A stretch of 64,000 bases of DNA. Origin: Aurantiochytrium sp. KH105. Taxonomy: Eukaryota > Sar > Bigyra > Thraustochytrida > Thraustochytriidae. Below, in pieces: positions 50,871 through 61,484 of the stretch. The notes under the pieces are model-generated. The model saw nothing but the letters and a program-made list of their open reading frames with translations, had not been told where the DNA came from and made no database searches. The translations under genes were made by a program, and so were the position numbers. The DNA is taken from NCBI GenBank assembly GCA_003116975.1, contig BGKB01000061.1:248001-312000 (forward strand), given 5' to 3'. The first letter of the stretch is position 1. Each line of letters starts with the position of its first letter.

Positions 50871-51491
50871 ATGGTGGCGGTGCAGGTGCGCCTGTATACC
50901 GCGCCAGCTAACGTGCTGGAGGAGCATGCATACTTAGTGGGTAGCACGCAAGGTGGCCTTTCGGATGTGCTTGGCGTGGTGCACATCGACGACAAAACGT
51001 GCACGTTCGAGCGCTTTCGTGGATTAGTCGAGCTTGATTTTGGCACCGCGCAAGCCGGAACGTCGGGAGGTAGGCGCTCGACGCTCTTTCGGGAAATTCT
51101 CTTTGAGTGCGAGCAAACAAAGAACCCCCACGGCTGGACTCATCGTGTTCGAAGGTCTTCTTACCGTCTTGCGTACCTGGGTAAAGATGAATCGGACTCT
51201 GTTCCTCGACTAGTTGACCTCAATCTCGAGGGAGAGGTGAATCTTGCACAGCACTTGCGCAAGCACGCTCGTCGCGACATCCATTGCGAGGCTTTGCAAA
51301 TGATCGTCGTTCCTCTTTCCCAAGTTGGGCCAGGATGCAATGCGTGTTGCGCGGGCTGCGCGACCTGTACGGAAAGTAAACGTCCGGACTCCTCTTCACA
51401 AACCAGTTATTATCAAGACGGTCGCATACACGTTCTCGCATCAAATGCTATTGACTCGATTGAAATGGAGGGCTTGGAGATCGAATTCTAG
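50871..51491 (+). CDS. Hypothetical protein with CxxCC..C..C cluster
   Basis: 206 residues, ATG at 50871, uninterrupted. N-terminal half is beta/alpha-like with no signal peptide (MVAVQVRLYTAPANVLEEHAYLVG). A Cys cluster CNACCAGCATC (156-166) near the C-terminus could bind a metal or form disulphides. Acidic tail DSIEMEGLEIEF. No family recognised. Convergent with DNA polymerase delta; their stops are 379 bases apart. Confidence 0.6.
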   Translation: MVAVQVRLYTAPANVLEEHAYLVGSTQGGLSDVLGVVHIDDKTCTFERFRGLVELDFGTAQAGTSGGRRSTLFREILFECEQTKNPHGWTHRVRRSSYRLAYLGKDESDSVPRLVDLNLEGEVNLAQHLRKHARRDIHCEALQMIVVPLSQVGPGCNACCAGCATCTESKRPDSSSQTSYYQDGRIHVLASNAIDSIEMEGLEIEF

Positions 51492-51870
51492 TCGTAAGGC
51501 GTGCGGATCAGAATGTGAGGGTTGGAGAGAGAGGGGGAGAAGGAAGACAAGAGAGTAAATTAGAGCATAGATCCACAATGTAACCTTTGACGGAACGCCC
51601 TTTACGGTTTGTTTTTCATAAAATTGAAGAACATTATTTTTGTTCCCAAAGAGCTGGAAGCATCTTAAAATTAACAGTAAGACCATGCATTTTGCGTCTC
51701 GGCCTCTGTCATTGTTAGTTTCTCTACTTTTTCGTCCGTCTGGATAGTTTGCAAGGTTCGCTAGCTAAGGCTAGCTAGCTAGCAATAGCAAGCCAGCCAG
51801 CCAGCCACAACAAGTGTCTCATCTCATCTAGGCAGTTTTTTGATTTAGAAGAAAAAAAATTGGTCTCTAT

Positions 51871-54800
51871 TCAAAAGTCAATCTCTGCAAAGCGGTCGAT
51901 CTTGGTCTGGACCTGCTCAATGTCCTTTTGGACCTTTTTGCGCATGTAAAAAATGGGACAGTCGCGCGAAGTACAAAGCACGTCCTGATGCAGACTACCC
52001 TGGCAGCGTTGGCACTCGGTCCAGAGACGAGCGAAGCGATCTTCGAGATCATTCGCCTCTGCAAGGCGATCCAGGTAAATGGACTCGCGATTCTTCTCGC
52101 AACTACGGCAAAGTCCGCCCTTGCAATCGATGGGCGCGCGACAGCCAATGCACTGCAGCTTTTTCACGGCAAAACGAGCGATGCCAACGTTGCTCGAGGG
52201 AAGAGCTTTGTAGCGTTTGAGCGTGTGGTCGCCGTGGAGCAGAGAATCCGGGTTGGTGAGGATCGGCGTGAATATGCGCTTGAGTGGCTTTCCAATCTGG
52301 TCCAGGTAGTAATCGAAATCAAGGGGAATGTTGTGCTGCAAAACATACAACGGATCTTCAGACTTCATGTATGCGGGGGCCCCCTTTGCGGCCTTGATAA
52401 TCACGTAGGGGACACGATCACCCACAACAGGAGCGGAACCAGCGTCGCGTGCCCGCATACGCGCAGCAAGCTCAACATGGGCCTGCTTGACTGCATAGTC
52501 CTCAGATTTGCCGCTCAGAGATTTGGTGACGATGAGAAGTGAAATGTCCACCTTGTTCTGCAAGAGTGCAGAAATGGTTTCCTTGGCGTACGCCACAGCA
52601 TCGTCGACAGAACGATCGACAAGAATCTTGTGCAAGCAAGTACCGACAACAGTCCGTGCAAGCCCGCAATTGTCACGGCGCACGGTAACGAGACCCTTGA
52701 CGTCCATTTTATCGGGCTTCTCGGCGGAGCTGCAATAGTACATGCCAGCGTACGCCTTTTTGGCAAGAAGCAAAAAGGGCGAGTATACCTTTTCAAATTC
52801 CAGCGCAATGGGCTTGATGAAAAGCTCCTCCGTGAGCTCATTTGCCGCCTTCAATCCAAGCTCCATGGACTCGGCCACGTCGAGACCTCCAAACTTGATC
52901 ATCACAGAATCGGTATCACCGTAAATGACCTGGGCATCAGCCTTGTAGCCATTCTTGATCGTGTATTTGCGCTCCACAGCAGCTTTGGTTGCGTCAATCA
53001 TCTCGCGACCGTACGCCGTGACCGAGGAAGAAATGGGGATGCACGGCAAGGCGCCAATCGTCGCTCCAGTGAAGCCATAGACGGAGTTTGCCGAGACCTT
53101 GAGGGCCAGCTGACGTCCATTCATGACAGCCTTGCGCAGGGGGTCCTTTGCAGCCTTCATGTCCTTTTTCGCGCGCTTTCGGGCAGCCAAAAGCTCCTCC
53201 AAAATGGTCGGTAGAATACCCTTTTGCCGCTCCGTCGTCGCGAACAAGTGGCCCGTGGGCGTTTTCTTGTAGTCCTTGTTCTCGACCAGACCCTTTTCCT
53301 CACCAGTTGGAATCAGCGTTGTATAGCACAAATTGTGCGCCATCATCACAGAGGGGTACAAGGAGGCGAAATCGAGTGTAGCAATCGGTTCATCATAAAA
53401 CCCGCGGATCGGTTCGATCACAGTGGCGCCCTCGTACGAAACCTCGCCGTTGCCATCGCCCCCGGCGCGGGGCAACACAGGCACGATAATGTCGAGCTGC
53501 AGGCACTTGCGATAAAGCATACTGAGCACCTTGATCTGCTGACCTCGTGAAAAGAGAAAGGGCACGGGGACACCTGTGACACGAGCCATCTCAAGGTAGT
53601 TGATGAGAACCATGAGCTTTTCCAGGAGCTGGAGCGGCAAGTATGCATCCTTGAGACAGTAGACCGCGAGACGACGACGATCTTCGTCACTTCCGCGCTG
53701 AAGATCGCTAATGATGGAATGATGTACGTCCTCCTTTTGCTGCCCAAGAAACTCGCTCGAGACAGCGTTGAGCGAGTACGAGGACAACTTGTGGTTGCGA
53801 TACATGTACTGAATCATGTCCATGACCACGCGACCCTCCATCTCAATCTCCGAATTCTCGCGAGTTCCGTATGCAGCCGAGGAAAACGTCTTCTTGTTGA
53901 TTTTGGCAACCTTGTTGCGCAGCTTGCCAAGCTGACCAAATTGGGCCTCAATCTTGAGCGCCTTGGCGCGGCCCATCAAGTAGTCAAAGTCAAAGGACTC
54001 GACGTTGTAGCCCGTGACAACGTCTGGATCTGCGCGCTGAACAAGACGCGTCCACTCGAGGAGAAGCTCGCGCTCATCCGAAAAGCTCTTGACTTGCGCG
54101 CCTACAATGGGCAAGCACGAATCAAGCACAAGCACTACCTTGGCGCGTGCGTGGTCCTCGCCCTGGACCTTGATGTAGCTTGCGATCTGGATCACCGGGT
54201 CCTGCGTGGGATCCGGAAAGACGCCGCGCCGACCCATGCACTCAATATCAAAGGACATGATGCGCAGTGGCGCAATCGCTGACCACTCGGGCAAAGCTGG
54301 GTCGTGCGAGACAATGTCCTCGTACACGGCCTCAACCTCGAGCTGACAGCGCGACATGCGCGACGAAGGGCCGCGCGCGCGATATCGTCCCTTGGGGATG
54401 GTCAGCCAGTTGCTGCCCACGATATCGTTGTCCACCATGTAACGCAGCACAAACGGCACGTTGCTCTCGTACGTCATGAACTGTTTTTCAGGAAATCCGG
54501 GGCATGCAAATCCGTTCTGCAAGACACTCTTGGCCTTGGGGACGAGGTTCGGCAAGCTCATCATGATCTGGAGATACCTTTTCTTGGCCCCGCCGCAGTA
54601 CCCCATGATGCTCATCTTCTCGCGGATGACCACGGCCACGACAGCAGAGCCTTGGTTAATGCGGGCTGCCGAGCACACCCGTGCGTCGAGCGCTTCGCGA
54701 AAGCGGCTCAGTTCACTCTCCCCAAAGGCGTCTCCGGGGATGTCCGTGTAAAAGTAGGGCGTGACACCATAGACATGGCACATCACGCTCTGACCCTTGT

Positions 54801-55245
54801 CAGTCACACCATACACGCGGATGATGGGCACCTCGCCTGAGCGCAAGCCTGGGACATGCTCGCCAGGTACTGGGTGCTCCCGGAGTGGGTCCCCAGAGTA
54901 CATGTCCATGTCAACCCACTGCAGAACAATGTCATTTTCCATCTCGGATCCGTCTAGCGCGGGACGCTCCAAGCTCAAGTTCGAGGTGCCGGCATCCGCT
55001 GCATCGGCGAGCAGCGTGGCAAAGTCATCTCCGCTGTTCGCTTCCTTTTTGGCAGCGTTGAGAGCAGTTGCCGCATTTTGTGCGCTTGCGACGCCGCTTT
55101 GGGCAAAAACGTTCACCGTCTCGGCCTTTTCCATCTTGGCCGAGGCCTTCTTGGCGCGCTTCGCGTCCGGTGAGTCTTCTGCGCCGCTGCTCGCGGTCTC
55201 CGGTGCCTCTGTAAGCGCCTCCGCGGGCGCGCTCACGCGCTTCAT
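51871..55245 (-). CDS. POLD1: DNA polymerase delta catalytic subunit
   Basis: The replicative B-family polymerase with 3'-5' proofreading, leading the lagging-strand synthesis complex with PCNA. 1124 residues from ATG at 55243-55245 (MKRVSAPAEALTE). Exonuclease motifs: SFDIECMGRRG (Asp333, Glu335), YNVESFDFDYLMG, YCLKDAYLPL. Polymerase motifs: A LDFASLYPSVMMAHNLCY (Asp625), B LKVSANSVYGFTGA, C YGDTDSVM (Asp777, Asp779). Two C-terminal Cys clusters: CIGCRAPIDCKGGLCRSC (zinc, PCNA-binding region) and CQRCQGSLHQDVLCTSRDC (iron-sulphur). The N-terminal ~90 residues are low-complexity with basic patches, a likely nuclear signal. Complete, all motifs intact, no intron. Confidence 0.97.
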   Translation of the reverse strand: MKRVSAPAEALTEAPETASSGAEDSPDAKRAKKASAKMEKAETVNVFAQSGVASAQNAATALNAAKKEANSGDDFATLLADAADAGTSNLSLERPALDGSEMENDIVLQWVDMDMYSGDPLREHPVPGEHVPGLRSGEVPIIRVYGVTDKGQSVMCHVYGVTPYFYTDIPGDAFGESELSRFREALDARVCSAARINQGSAVVAVVIREKMSIMGYCGGAKKRYLQIMMSLPNLVPKAKSVLQNGFACPGFPEKQFMTYESNVPFVLRYMVDNDIVGSNWLTIPKGRYRARGPSSRMSRCQLEVEAVYEDIVSHDPALPEWSAIAPLRIMSFDIECMGRRGVFPDPTQDPVIQIASYIKVQGEDHARAKVVLVLDSCLPIVGAQVKSFSDERELLLEWTRLVQRADPDVVTGYNVESFDFDYLMGRAKALKIEAQFGQLGKLRNKVAKINKKTFSSAAYGTRENSEIEMEGRVVMDMIQYMYRNHKLSSYSLNAVSSEFLGQQKEDVHHSIISDLQRGSDEDRRRLAVYCLKDAYLPLQLLEKLMVLINYLEMARVTGVPVPFLFSRGQQIKVLSMLYRKCLQLDIIVPVLPRAGGDGNGEVSYEGATVIEPIRGFYDEPIATLDFASLYPSVMMAHNLCYTTLIPTGEEKGLVENKDYKKTPTGHLFATTERQKGILPTILEELLAARKRAKKDMKAAKDPLRKAVMNGRQLALKVSANSVYGFTGATIGALPCIPISSSVTAYGREMIDATKAAVERKYTIKNGYKADAQVIYGDTDSVMIKFGGLDVAESMELGLKAANELTEELFIKPIALEFEKVYSPFLLLAKKAYAGMYYCSSAEKPDKMDVKGLVTVRRDNCGLARTVVGTCLHKILVDRSVDDAVAYAKETISALLQNKVDISLLIVTKSLSGKSEDYAVKQAHVELAARMRARDAGSAPVVGDRVPYVIIKAAKGAPAYMKSEDPLYVLQHNIPLDFDYYLDQIGKPLKRIFTPILTNPDSLLHGDHTLKRYKALPSSNVGIARFAVKKLQCIGCRAPIDCKGGLCRSCEKNRESIYLDRLAEANDLEDRFARLWTECQRCQGSLHQDVLCTSRDCPIFYMRKKVQKDIEQVQTKIDRFAEIDF

Positions 55246-56145
55246 GGACCGGGTCGGGCTCAAGCACTCAACGCCTCACGGATCCACGGACTGGACTTGC
55301 TTGCTAGCTTGCTTGCTTGTCTGCTTGCGAGCGGGCGAACGTGGTCCGCCGCGCTGCGGATCGAGGCCGCGGCGGTCGCCTGCCTGCCTGCCTCGCCCGG
55401 CCGGCCGGTCGTGCTTCGTTCGCGCGCGCTTGCGGGCGTCCGTTCGTTCGTGCTCTGCTCCGCACTGCTCCGCACTGCTCCGCACTGCTCCGCCAAATTC
55501 GAATTCAAATTCAAATTCACTCGCCGTTAGGTCTCCTCCCTAGCCGTGGTCGTTAGGTTGCCCGACCGACGTGCGTGGCCTCGGATGATGGATGGGTGCA
55601 CTGCACGCAGGGGCGAGAACGCGGGAGAGAACGTGCAGCAGCAGGCGAGCGGCCTGTGGAGTTTCGAGTTTAGGTTGAGCTCTCAGAGACAGCTAGCTCA
55701 TGATGAGACAAGCGAGTGTGCGCCGCACGGGATAATATGATCATGACCGGAAAGTAGTCTTGCGGCTCGCTTACGATGATCGATTTTTGGACATACGAAG
55801 GAAGACAAGCGTAATGCTTATGGCGACCAAGTGGGCGTGGAACGTTGCGTGTCACTGAGCTTCAAGGATGAACAACAAATGGAATATCAGACGGCACTCC
55901 TCGCGACAACTCGCAGCTGCAGCAAGCAGTGAGAGTTCTCCTCCTCTTCTTCTTCGTCATCATCTTCTTCTTTTTCCTCTTCATCTTGTGTATTCGTATT
56001 CCAAAGTCACGCGGGTCACGTTTGTGGGATCAGGCAGGCCCAGCAAGACGACAATTATTGACAACAAGATTGTGCACATTTCATTTCCCATGTCGCTCGA
56101 CTGGGCAAGTTTTCAACAAAAAGACAAAAAGATCTTTTCGCCACG
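55246..56145. other. Divergent promoter region, POLD1 / carboxypeptidase
   Basis: No gene. Contains a 10-base tandem (CTGCTCCGCA, four copies, 55455-55494), an AATTC-rich stretch at 55495-55519, and pyrimidine tracts (55935-55985) upstream of the carboxypeptidase start. Confidence 0.5.
55455..55494. repeat. 10-bp tandem repeat, four copies
   Basis: CTGCTCCGCA repeated in tandem, the last copy ending CGCC; lies ~210 bases upstream of the POLD1 start on the minus strand. Confidence 0.9.
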
Positions 56146-57981
56146 ATGTGGACACTCGTCGCGGTCGTGACGGCGATTGCCGCGACGCTCGCGGGCGCTA
56201 GCGCAGCGCAATGCGCCGAGCACGCTACGCATGAGCACTTTGTCAGTGAGCTCTACGGCTTTGAAGATGAAGCAGATCGAGGCCTACCGTGCATGTTCGC
56301 GGGCACCGTCGCAACGACGCGCGAGCACGAACTCTTTTACTGGCTCGTGCAACACATGAAAGGAGATCCTGCAGATGCGCCGCTCGTCATCTGGGTGAAC
56401 GGCGGGCCCGGTGCTTCCTCGCAGCTAGCCAATTTTCTCTTTCACGGCCCGCTCCGCGTCGTCGGTGATGGCGCAGGGGTCCGGCGCACAAACGAAACCT
56501 GGGCTGAGATTGCAAATGTAGTGTACCTTGACCAGCCCGTCGGCACAGGATTCTCCTTTGGCGAGCCACTGCTCGAAACCATGGATCAAGTCACAGCAGA
56601 ATTCACGCGCTTCATGCAAGGATTTTATGCGTTGCATCCATGGACCAAAACTCTGCCTCTTTACCTAACAGGTGAGTCGTACGGAGGCAAGTACCTGCCC
56701 ATGTTCACTCGTGCGCTTCTTGACAGTGGTGTCCAGGTCGAGGCCACACTCATTGGCAATCCTCTTGTAGCTCCACGAACCCAGCGCACGGCAATGCACG
56801 TACTCCCCACGGCGCTTGGCCTCCTTGACCAGACCCAAGTTGCTCAAGTTGCCGCACTTGAAAAAAAGTGCGAAGAGTCCATCGCAAATGACCCTTTGGC
56901 GAGCGAAGAGGCTTGCAAGAACATTACGGCTTTTGTGGAAGTGGTCAGCGCCAACGTGCACGTTTATGATGCGCGACAATTCAATTACGACTTTGCGCCT
57001 CTTGAAGACGCCGTTGTCCGCTACTTGTCGCGACCCGAGGTACACCACCAGCTGCACGTGAGTCACAGCACCAAAACTCCGGTGTTCGAGATGAGCTCGG
57101 CGCGTGTGGGCCGCGCGCTCAGTCTCGACAACGTTCGCGCTTACATTGACGTGTACGAGGACTTGCTCGCGCGAGGAGCGAAAATGCTCATTTATGCGGG
57201 CGAATTCGACACCAAAGATGGGCCGTTTGGTCAGGAAAGCTGGCTGCGCACGCTTCGTTTTGCAGACGAAAAGGCCTTTTGGGCGCAATCGCGCAAAATC
57301 TACAAACTCGCCAGTGGCCACGTCGGCGGATACTATCGCGCGACAGCCAACTTCTCCTTCATGGTCGTTCCCAAGGCAGGTCATTATGTGCCGCACAACA
57401 ACTACGAGACATCATTTTCCATTCTACAGGACTACATTAATCAGGGCTCACTCGTTTGTCATGAATCTCTGACGAGCCAAAACACCGAAGCAGACGCGGG
57501 CTGCTCTGTGAGCGCCAGCCTATGTAAGGCATTAAACGAGTGCTCAGGTCATGGCGCCTGCGACTCTATCACGCGTGGCGCCTGCACCTGCGACCGCGGC
57601 TATGCGCTCGAGGACTGCTCGCTCAAGATTGAACGGATTGCAGAAAGTCAAACTGGCGCGATTGCATCGAAAACCTTTGCAACGCACGGCATCCGCTGGC
57701 TCGGCTTCGCCGTCGAGTCTCTCGACGTCTCACTGCTATCCGAGCCGTGCACATTTGATGTCTTCATTGCTCGTGATCCCGCCAAGCAGCCGACACATCT
57801 TGAGCATGACATTGCACTCCGCGGACAGTCAAAATTGCGCCTTAATCGAGAGGCGCTGGCATTGCCCTCTGGGTACCGAATGACTCTCCGCGTCAACGGT
57901 CTCCTTGAGCGAGAAAACCTTGCGCTTAACAGCACTCTCCGCATCCTTGGGACCTCTGCGCCAACCTCGACGATTATGTAG
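56146..57981 (+). CDS. Serine carboxypeptidase (S10) with EGF-like tail
   Basis: A secreted or vacuolar alpha/beta-hydrolase that removes C-terminal residues. 611 residues. Signal peptide MWTLVAVVTAIAATLAGASA; then WVNGGPGASS (the usual family motif is WLNGGPGCSS, so Cys is replaced by Ala), LDQPVGTGFSF, TGESYGGKYLP with catalytic Ser178, AGEFDTKDG with likely Asp355, and KAGHYVPHNN with His413. Beyond the catalytic domain, an EGF-like module CKALNECSGHGACDSITRGACTCDRGYALEDC (460-491) and a ~120-residue tail follow. The EGF extension is not usual for S10 enzymes and may anchor it to surface partners. Several N-glycosylation sites. Confidence 0.94.
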   Translation: MWTLVAVVTAIAATLAGASAAQCAEHATHEHFVSELYGFEDEADRGLPCMFAGTVATTREHELFYWLVQHMKGDPADAPLVIWVNGGPGASSQLANFLFHGPLRVVGDGAGVRRTNETWAEIANVVYLDQPVGTGFSFGEPLLETMDQVTAEFTRFMQGFYALHPWTKTLPLYLTGESYGGKYLPMFTRALLDSGVQVEATLIGNPLVAPRTQRTAMHVLPTALGLLDQTQVAQVAALEKKCEESIANDPLASEEACKNITAFVEVVSANVHVYDARQFNYDFAPLEDAVVRYLSRPEVHHQLHVSHSTKTPVFEMSSARVGRALSLDNVRAYIDVYEDLLARGAKMLIYAGEFDTKDGPFGQESWLRTLRFADEKAFWAQSRKIYKLASGHVGGYYRATANFSFMVVPKAGHYVPHNNYETSFSILQDYINQGSLVCHESLTSQNTEADAGCSVSASLCKALNECSGHGACDSITRGACTCDRGYALEDCSLKIERIAESQTGAIASKTFATHGIRWLGFAVESLDVSLLSEPCTFDVFIARDPAKQPTHLEHDIALRGQSKLRLNREALALPSGYRMTLRVNGLLERENLALNSTLRILGTSAPTSTIM

Positions 57982-58147
57982 AAGAAATCATAAACAACTT
58001 TTGAACTTTCTTGGCCGCCGCCCTTGAAAATTCGGAATACCTGTGCATCAATCAACGAGCGCAGAGATTCTGCTCCGAGGTCACGGACCACCCTTGAATC
58101 GATTGTTCATCCGTGTTCCCCTCTTTTAGGCGCTGTTTCCATTTCGC

Positions 58148-60760
58148 TCAGATAACCTCCTCGTTGCTCTCGCCGAGAGCGTCGGACGTCGCAACTTCAT
58201 TGCCGTTTTCGACTTTGGGGACCGTCGTGGGCGACGGAGCGGCATTTACGGGACTCTCCACGTCTGATACCCGGTCGCCGACCGACAGCTCCGTCACGGA
58301 ACTGCGCAAAGCAAGTATTTTAGCTTGAAGCCGCTCCTTTTCCTTGCACGCCTCCTGCAGCGCGGCTTTGAGCTTGGATTCGGTACTCTGTATGTCGCGG
58401 CGAAATTTGGCGCGACCAAGATAGCGAAAGGCGTGGCGATGCAGCGAAGGTACGCTGGCGTAGCGTAAATAGTACGCGTCCCAAAGCACCACCTTACGGG
58501 CCACCACCGCTGGGTGCGGAAGAAGGGGGATCTTTTCCTCGAGCTCGTTGCGCAAAGGCGCATAAAGAATGTTAAGAAAGTCCTCCCTGCGACCTGCAAG
58601 ATGGTCCCAGAGCGATATCGTCTTGAGCGGGATCGCTTCGCGCACGCGCTCAGCCTCGTTGTCGCACAGAAATGTTCCGTACTTGCAAGAGTACAAATGC
58701 TCGAGAATGCACACGAGATAGGCCTCGTTAAACTCAAAGCAGGGCGCAAACTGGTTCAAAAGCTGCCAGACGCAGTCAATAAATTGCAAAAAGCACGGTG
58801 ATCGCTCCTCCGACCCGCCCTCCATACCATGGCCGGTGCGCGTCATGAAGCGGTACCCAAAGGAAAGCCACTCTTTTTCGACCAGAACGGGAAATCCCTC
58901 GAGCGTGCGATAGTATGGGTCGAGCAAGAGCTGTGCCAACGCGCACACCTGCGAGGTGCGGTCCCAGCCGTCAGAGCAATGCACGAGAACGGGAAACCCG
59001 TTGCAAGCCACATATCGCGCCACGGTGACGCTTGCGTTCAAGACCGAGCGCAAATGATTGAGCCAGCCTGTGTTCTCCACGTTTCCCAGCCAATTGTGCC
59101 CGGGGCTTGACACGCTCGAGCTGCCCCCGCTCGAGCTTGCCGAGCTCGTGATGAGATTCATCAGTTTATCCATGGACGCGCGAATCGTGTGAATGTTCTG
59201 AATGTTTTGAAAGGTCACAGACGTGTGCGGGTAGCGGACCTCATCCTCGTAGCCCATACCCTTGGCCTTGTTGCCCAAAGCGTTCTTGTAGGGGCGGCAG
59301 TCGACGATGCGAGCAGCGACACTGTTGGCTCGTTCGAGTGCACTCGCCCAAAGTCTTTCGTCGGCCCAACAGGTATTGTTGGCGAGACCCACCTTGGGTT
59401 GGCTGCTTCGCCAGATGGAACCCTTGTTGTCTGCGTTATAATAAGTCAGCGCGGGGATGCGGCCCTTGCTCCGAAATGCCGCTACCGCGCGAAGGTCGTC
59501 GTCCGATACTGTCGAGGGTACCGCGAGAATGGAAGGGTAGCTCCCGCACAGCTGGTAGCGGCGATTCGCATCGCTGAGCCTCCAATATTTTGTGTCTGCG
59601 CCGGGGCCGAAAAGGCCCTGACGGATAAATTCTTGTTGAGGGTTGTACAAGCTCCAGCCTTGGAGCGGTTCGCTGCCCTTGGAAAGAGTCCATTGCCCGA
59701 ACTCGAGCGCAAAGAGCCAGCGAAGCCCTTGGCCTTCACTGACAGGAAAGGCTGTCGTACGCACCAAGTCGTGCACCTTGGACGCATCCGCAGTCGATGC
59801 AAATTTAAAGTGGAGACGGCGAAAGTCTTTGCATGTAAGGCTGACCATGAGAGCATCTTTGCCGCGTCCACCCACGACTTGGCTGCTGGCTCCGCGAGCA
59901 ATGCGGTCCACACATCCCAGAGGAACGTCAAAGATGCTGTCTTCCTGGAAAAGCCACTGCTCGCTGTTTGGTTTGCTCTGCAGAACGGGCTCGAACACAA
60001 CGCGATAGTTCGTCACGCGAAGCGTGCCATGAATAACATCCTGATTCATCGAAACGTACGCGACACGGTCAATATTGACCAGAGTCTTTTCTGCATCGAA
60101 TGTTTTCGCCACGGCAACGTTTTGCGGTGTAGACGCAGCATTGTTCGTTGCACTTGCAGGAGGGCTGCTCGCGCGAGCGTTCCTCGGCGCCGCAGACCCT
60201 CCTTGCCCTTCGCTACTAAAAGACTTGGGCAATCTCATGGTCTGACGTACTGGAGGTATGGGTGCTGTTGACGCAAGAGCAGGGGTAGCGTGCGACTGTG
60301 CGGTTGCAGAATAAGCTGGAGGAGGCGATGCAGGACTCCCCTGAGGCGGCGAGCCCAGTCGACCCGGAGATAGCTTGCGGTGCACTGAGGGTTTCATGAA
60401 GTGCATGTCTGAAGTGGCGCTGGCGGTCTTATGGCGTGCTGTGCCGCCATTTAAAGTCGGCATGACGGGCCTTGTCTGCCCGCGAACATGATGTTGGTTC
60501 GTGAGGAATTCTTGAGGTGACCCTGAAGACGTCCGCGCCAAGGCGCTCATCCCAGCGTGCGCAACGGAACCCTTGTTCTCCTCCGTATCGAGGGACGGCA
60601 CATTTGCGGGTTGCGGGCTCGCGAACGGGTTGAACTCCTTGCCTTCGTCCGGCACGGGCCCGCTCCCGAGGCCGGAGAGCGGGTCCCAGTCCACCTCGGA
60701 CCGCGCGGACTCGAGCGTTTTCCTCGCGCTGCCGCCTCGCGGTTCGCGTGCCGACGCCAT
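58148..60760 (-). CDS. Myotubularin-family phosphoinositide 3-phosphatase
   Basis: Removes the 3-phosphate from PtdIns3P and PtdIns(3,5)P2 on endosomes. 870 residues from MASAREPRGGSARK (60760). Order: a long Ser/Pro-rich N-terminus (1-220), PH-GRAM (~225-335), myotubularin phosphatase domain with LVHCSDGWDRTSQVCAL. The CX5R loop CSDGWDR (Cys595, Arg601) is the intact, active MTM1-type signature. Then a helical C-terminal part and a coiled coil (~791-824) typical of partner binding. Head-to-head with polyprenol reductase, 724 bases apart. No FYVE domain seen. Confidence 0.95.
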   Translation of the reverse strand: MASAREPRGGSARKTLESARSEVDWDPLSGLGSGPVPDEGKEFNPFASPQPANVPSLDTEENKGSVAHAGMSALARTSSGSPQEFLTNQHHVRGQTRPVMPTLNGGTARHKTASATSDMHFMKPSVHRKLSPGRLGSPPQGSPASPPPAYSATAQSHATPALASTAPIPPVRQTMRLPKSFSSEGQGGSAAPRNARASSPPASATNNAASTPQNVAVAKTFDAEKTLVNIDRVAYVSMNQDVIHGTLRVTNYRVVFEPVLQSKPNSEQWLFQEDSIFDVPLGCVDRIARGASSQVVGGRGKDALMVSLTCKDFRRLHFKFASTADASKVHDLVRTTAFPVSEGQGLRWLFALEFGQWTLSKGSEPLQGWSLYNPQQEFIRQGLFGPGADTKYWRLSDANRRYQLCGSYPSILAVPSTVSDDDLRAVAAFRSKGRIPALTYYNADNKGSIWRSSQPKVGLANNTCWADERLWASALERANSVAARIVDCRPYKNALGNKAKGMGYEDEVRYPHTSVTFQNIQNIHTIRASMDKLMNLITSSASSSGGSSSVSSPGHNWLGNVENTGWLNHLRSVLNASVTVARYVACNGFPVLVHCSDGWDRTSQVCALAQLLLDPYYRTLEGFPVLVEKEWLSFGYRFMTRTGHGMEGGSEERSPCFLQFIDCVWQLLNQFAPCFEFNEAYLVCILEHLYSCKYGTFLCDNEAERVREAIPLKTISLWDHLAGRREDFLNILYAPLRNELEEKIPLLPHPAVVARKVVLWDAYYLRYASVPSLHRHAFRYLGRAKFRRDIQSTESKLKAALQEACKEKERLQAKILALRSSVTELSVGDRVSDVESPVNAAPSPTTVPKVENGNEVATSDALGESNEEVI

Positions 60761-61484
60761 CTCGCCCTTCCCGGCAGAGCTGCAGCGGTGGCGCGGGCCC
60801 CCCGGCGGCAGCGGCGGCGGCAGCGGCGGCAGCGGCACCAGCAGGACGCCCACGCGCGCGCGCGGCCGGGCTCAGTCTCGGGGTTTGCTCGCGCGCAAGT
60901 TTGTTGCTGTTGCCTGCATGCCTCCTTGGATCCATCGCCTCATCTCATCGCGGCTTCCTCCGGATACTATACTCTTCCTTCTTCTTCTCCTCTTTTTCCT
61001 CCCATCCTTTTTTTTTTTTTTTCCTCGATTCGATTCGAGTTTCCGCAGGTTCGGGGGCCCCCAAAAGAGAGCGAAATTCGGGGCCCGCCCGCCGGCGCTG
61101 TCTCGCGGCACGTGCCACCGCGGCGTGCCCGCGCCCCGCGCGCCCCGCGCGACCCGAGGCGGCGGGCGGGGCAAGGGGGAGCGGAGCCCGGAGGGCCGCA
61201 GCCGCGGCGAGGGCGAGGCGGGGGCAGCCGCGCAGGCCCGCCGCGGGGCCAGCCGCAGTCGCCGCGGACTCGCGAGGGGCTCGCCGAGGCAAGGGAGCGG
61301 CGCGGGACGCGGTCGATGCGTCCCTCTGCGAGAAGCGGCGCAGACAGGATACCACTTTGCAGGGGAGACCAAAGCAAAGCGCGAACGACGTACTGTACTC
61401 CGGCAGGCGCGGCGGCGCGGCGCGGCGCGGCGCGGCGCGGCGCGGACGGGCGGAGGGCGCGGGCGAGGGAGGGCGAGAGAGGCG
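60761..61484. promoter_or_regulatory. Shared divergent promoter, GC-rich
   Basis: Lies between the starts of the myotubularin and polyprenol reductase genes. Very GC-rich with a (GGCGC)n run at 61407-61445 and a T-run at about 61010-61022. No TATA box is clear. Long frames here are compositional shadows. Confidence 0.4.

Noticed and set aside
60873-61484. N-terminal extension of polyprenol reductase and antisense frames
   Set aside because: GC-driven open reading; the ATG at 61485 gives the family length and a proper first membrane helix.
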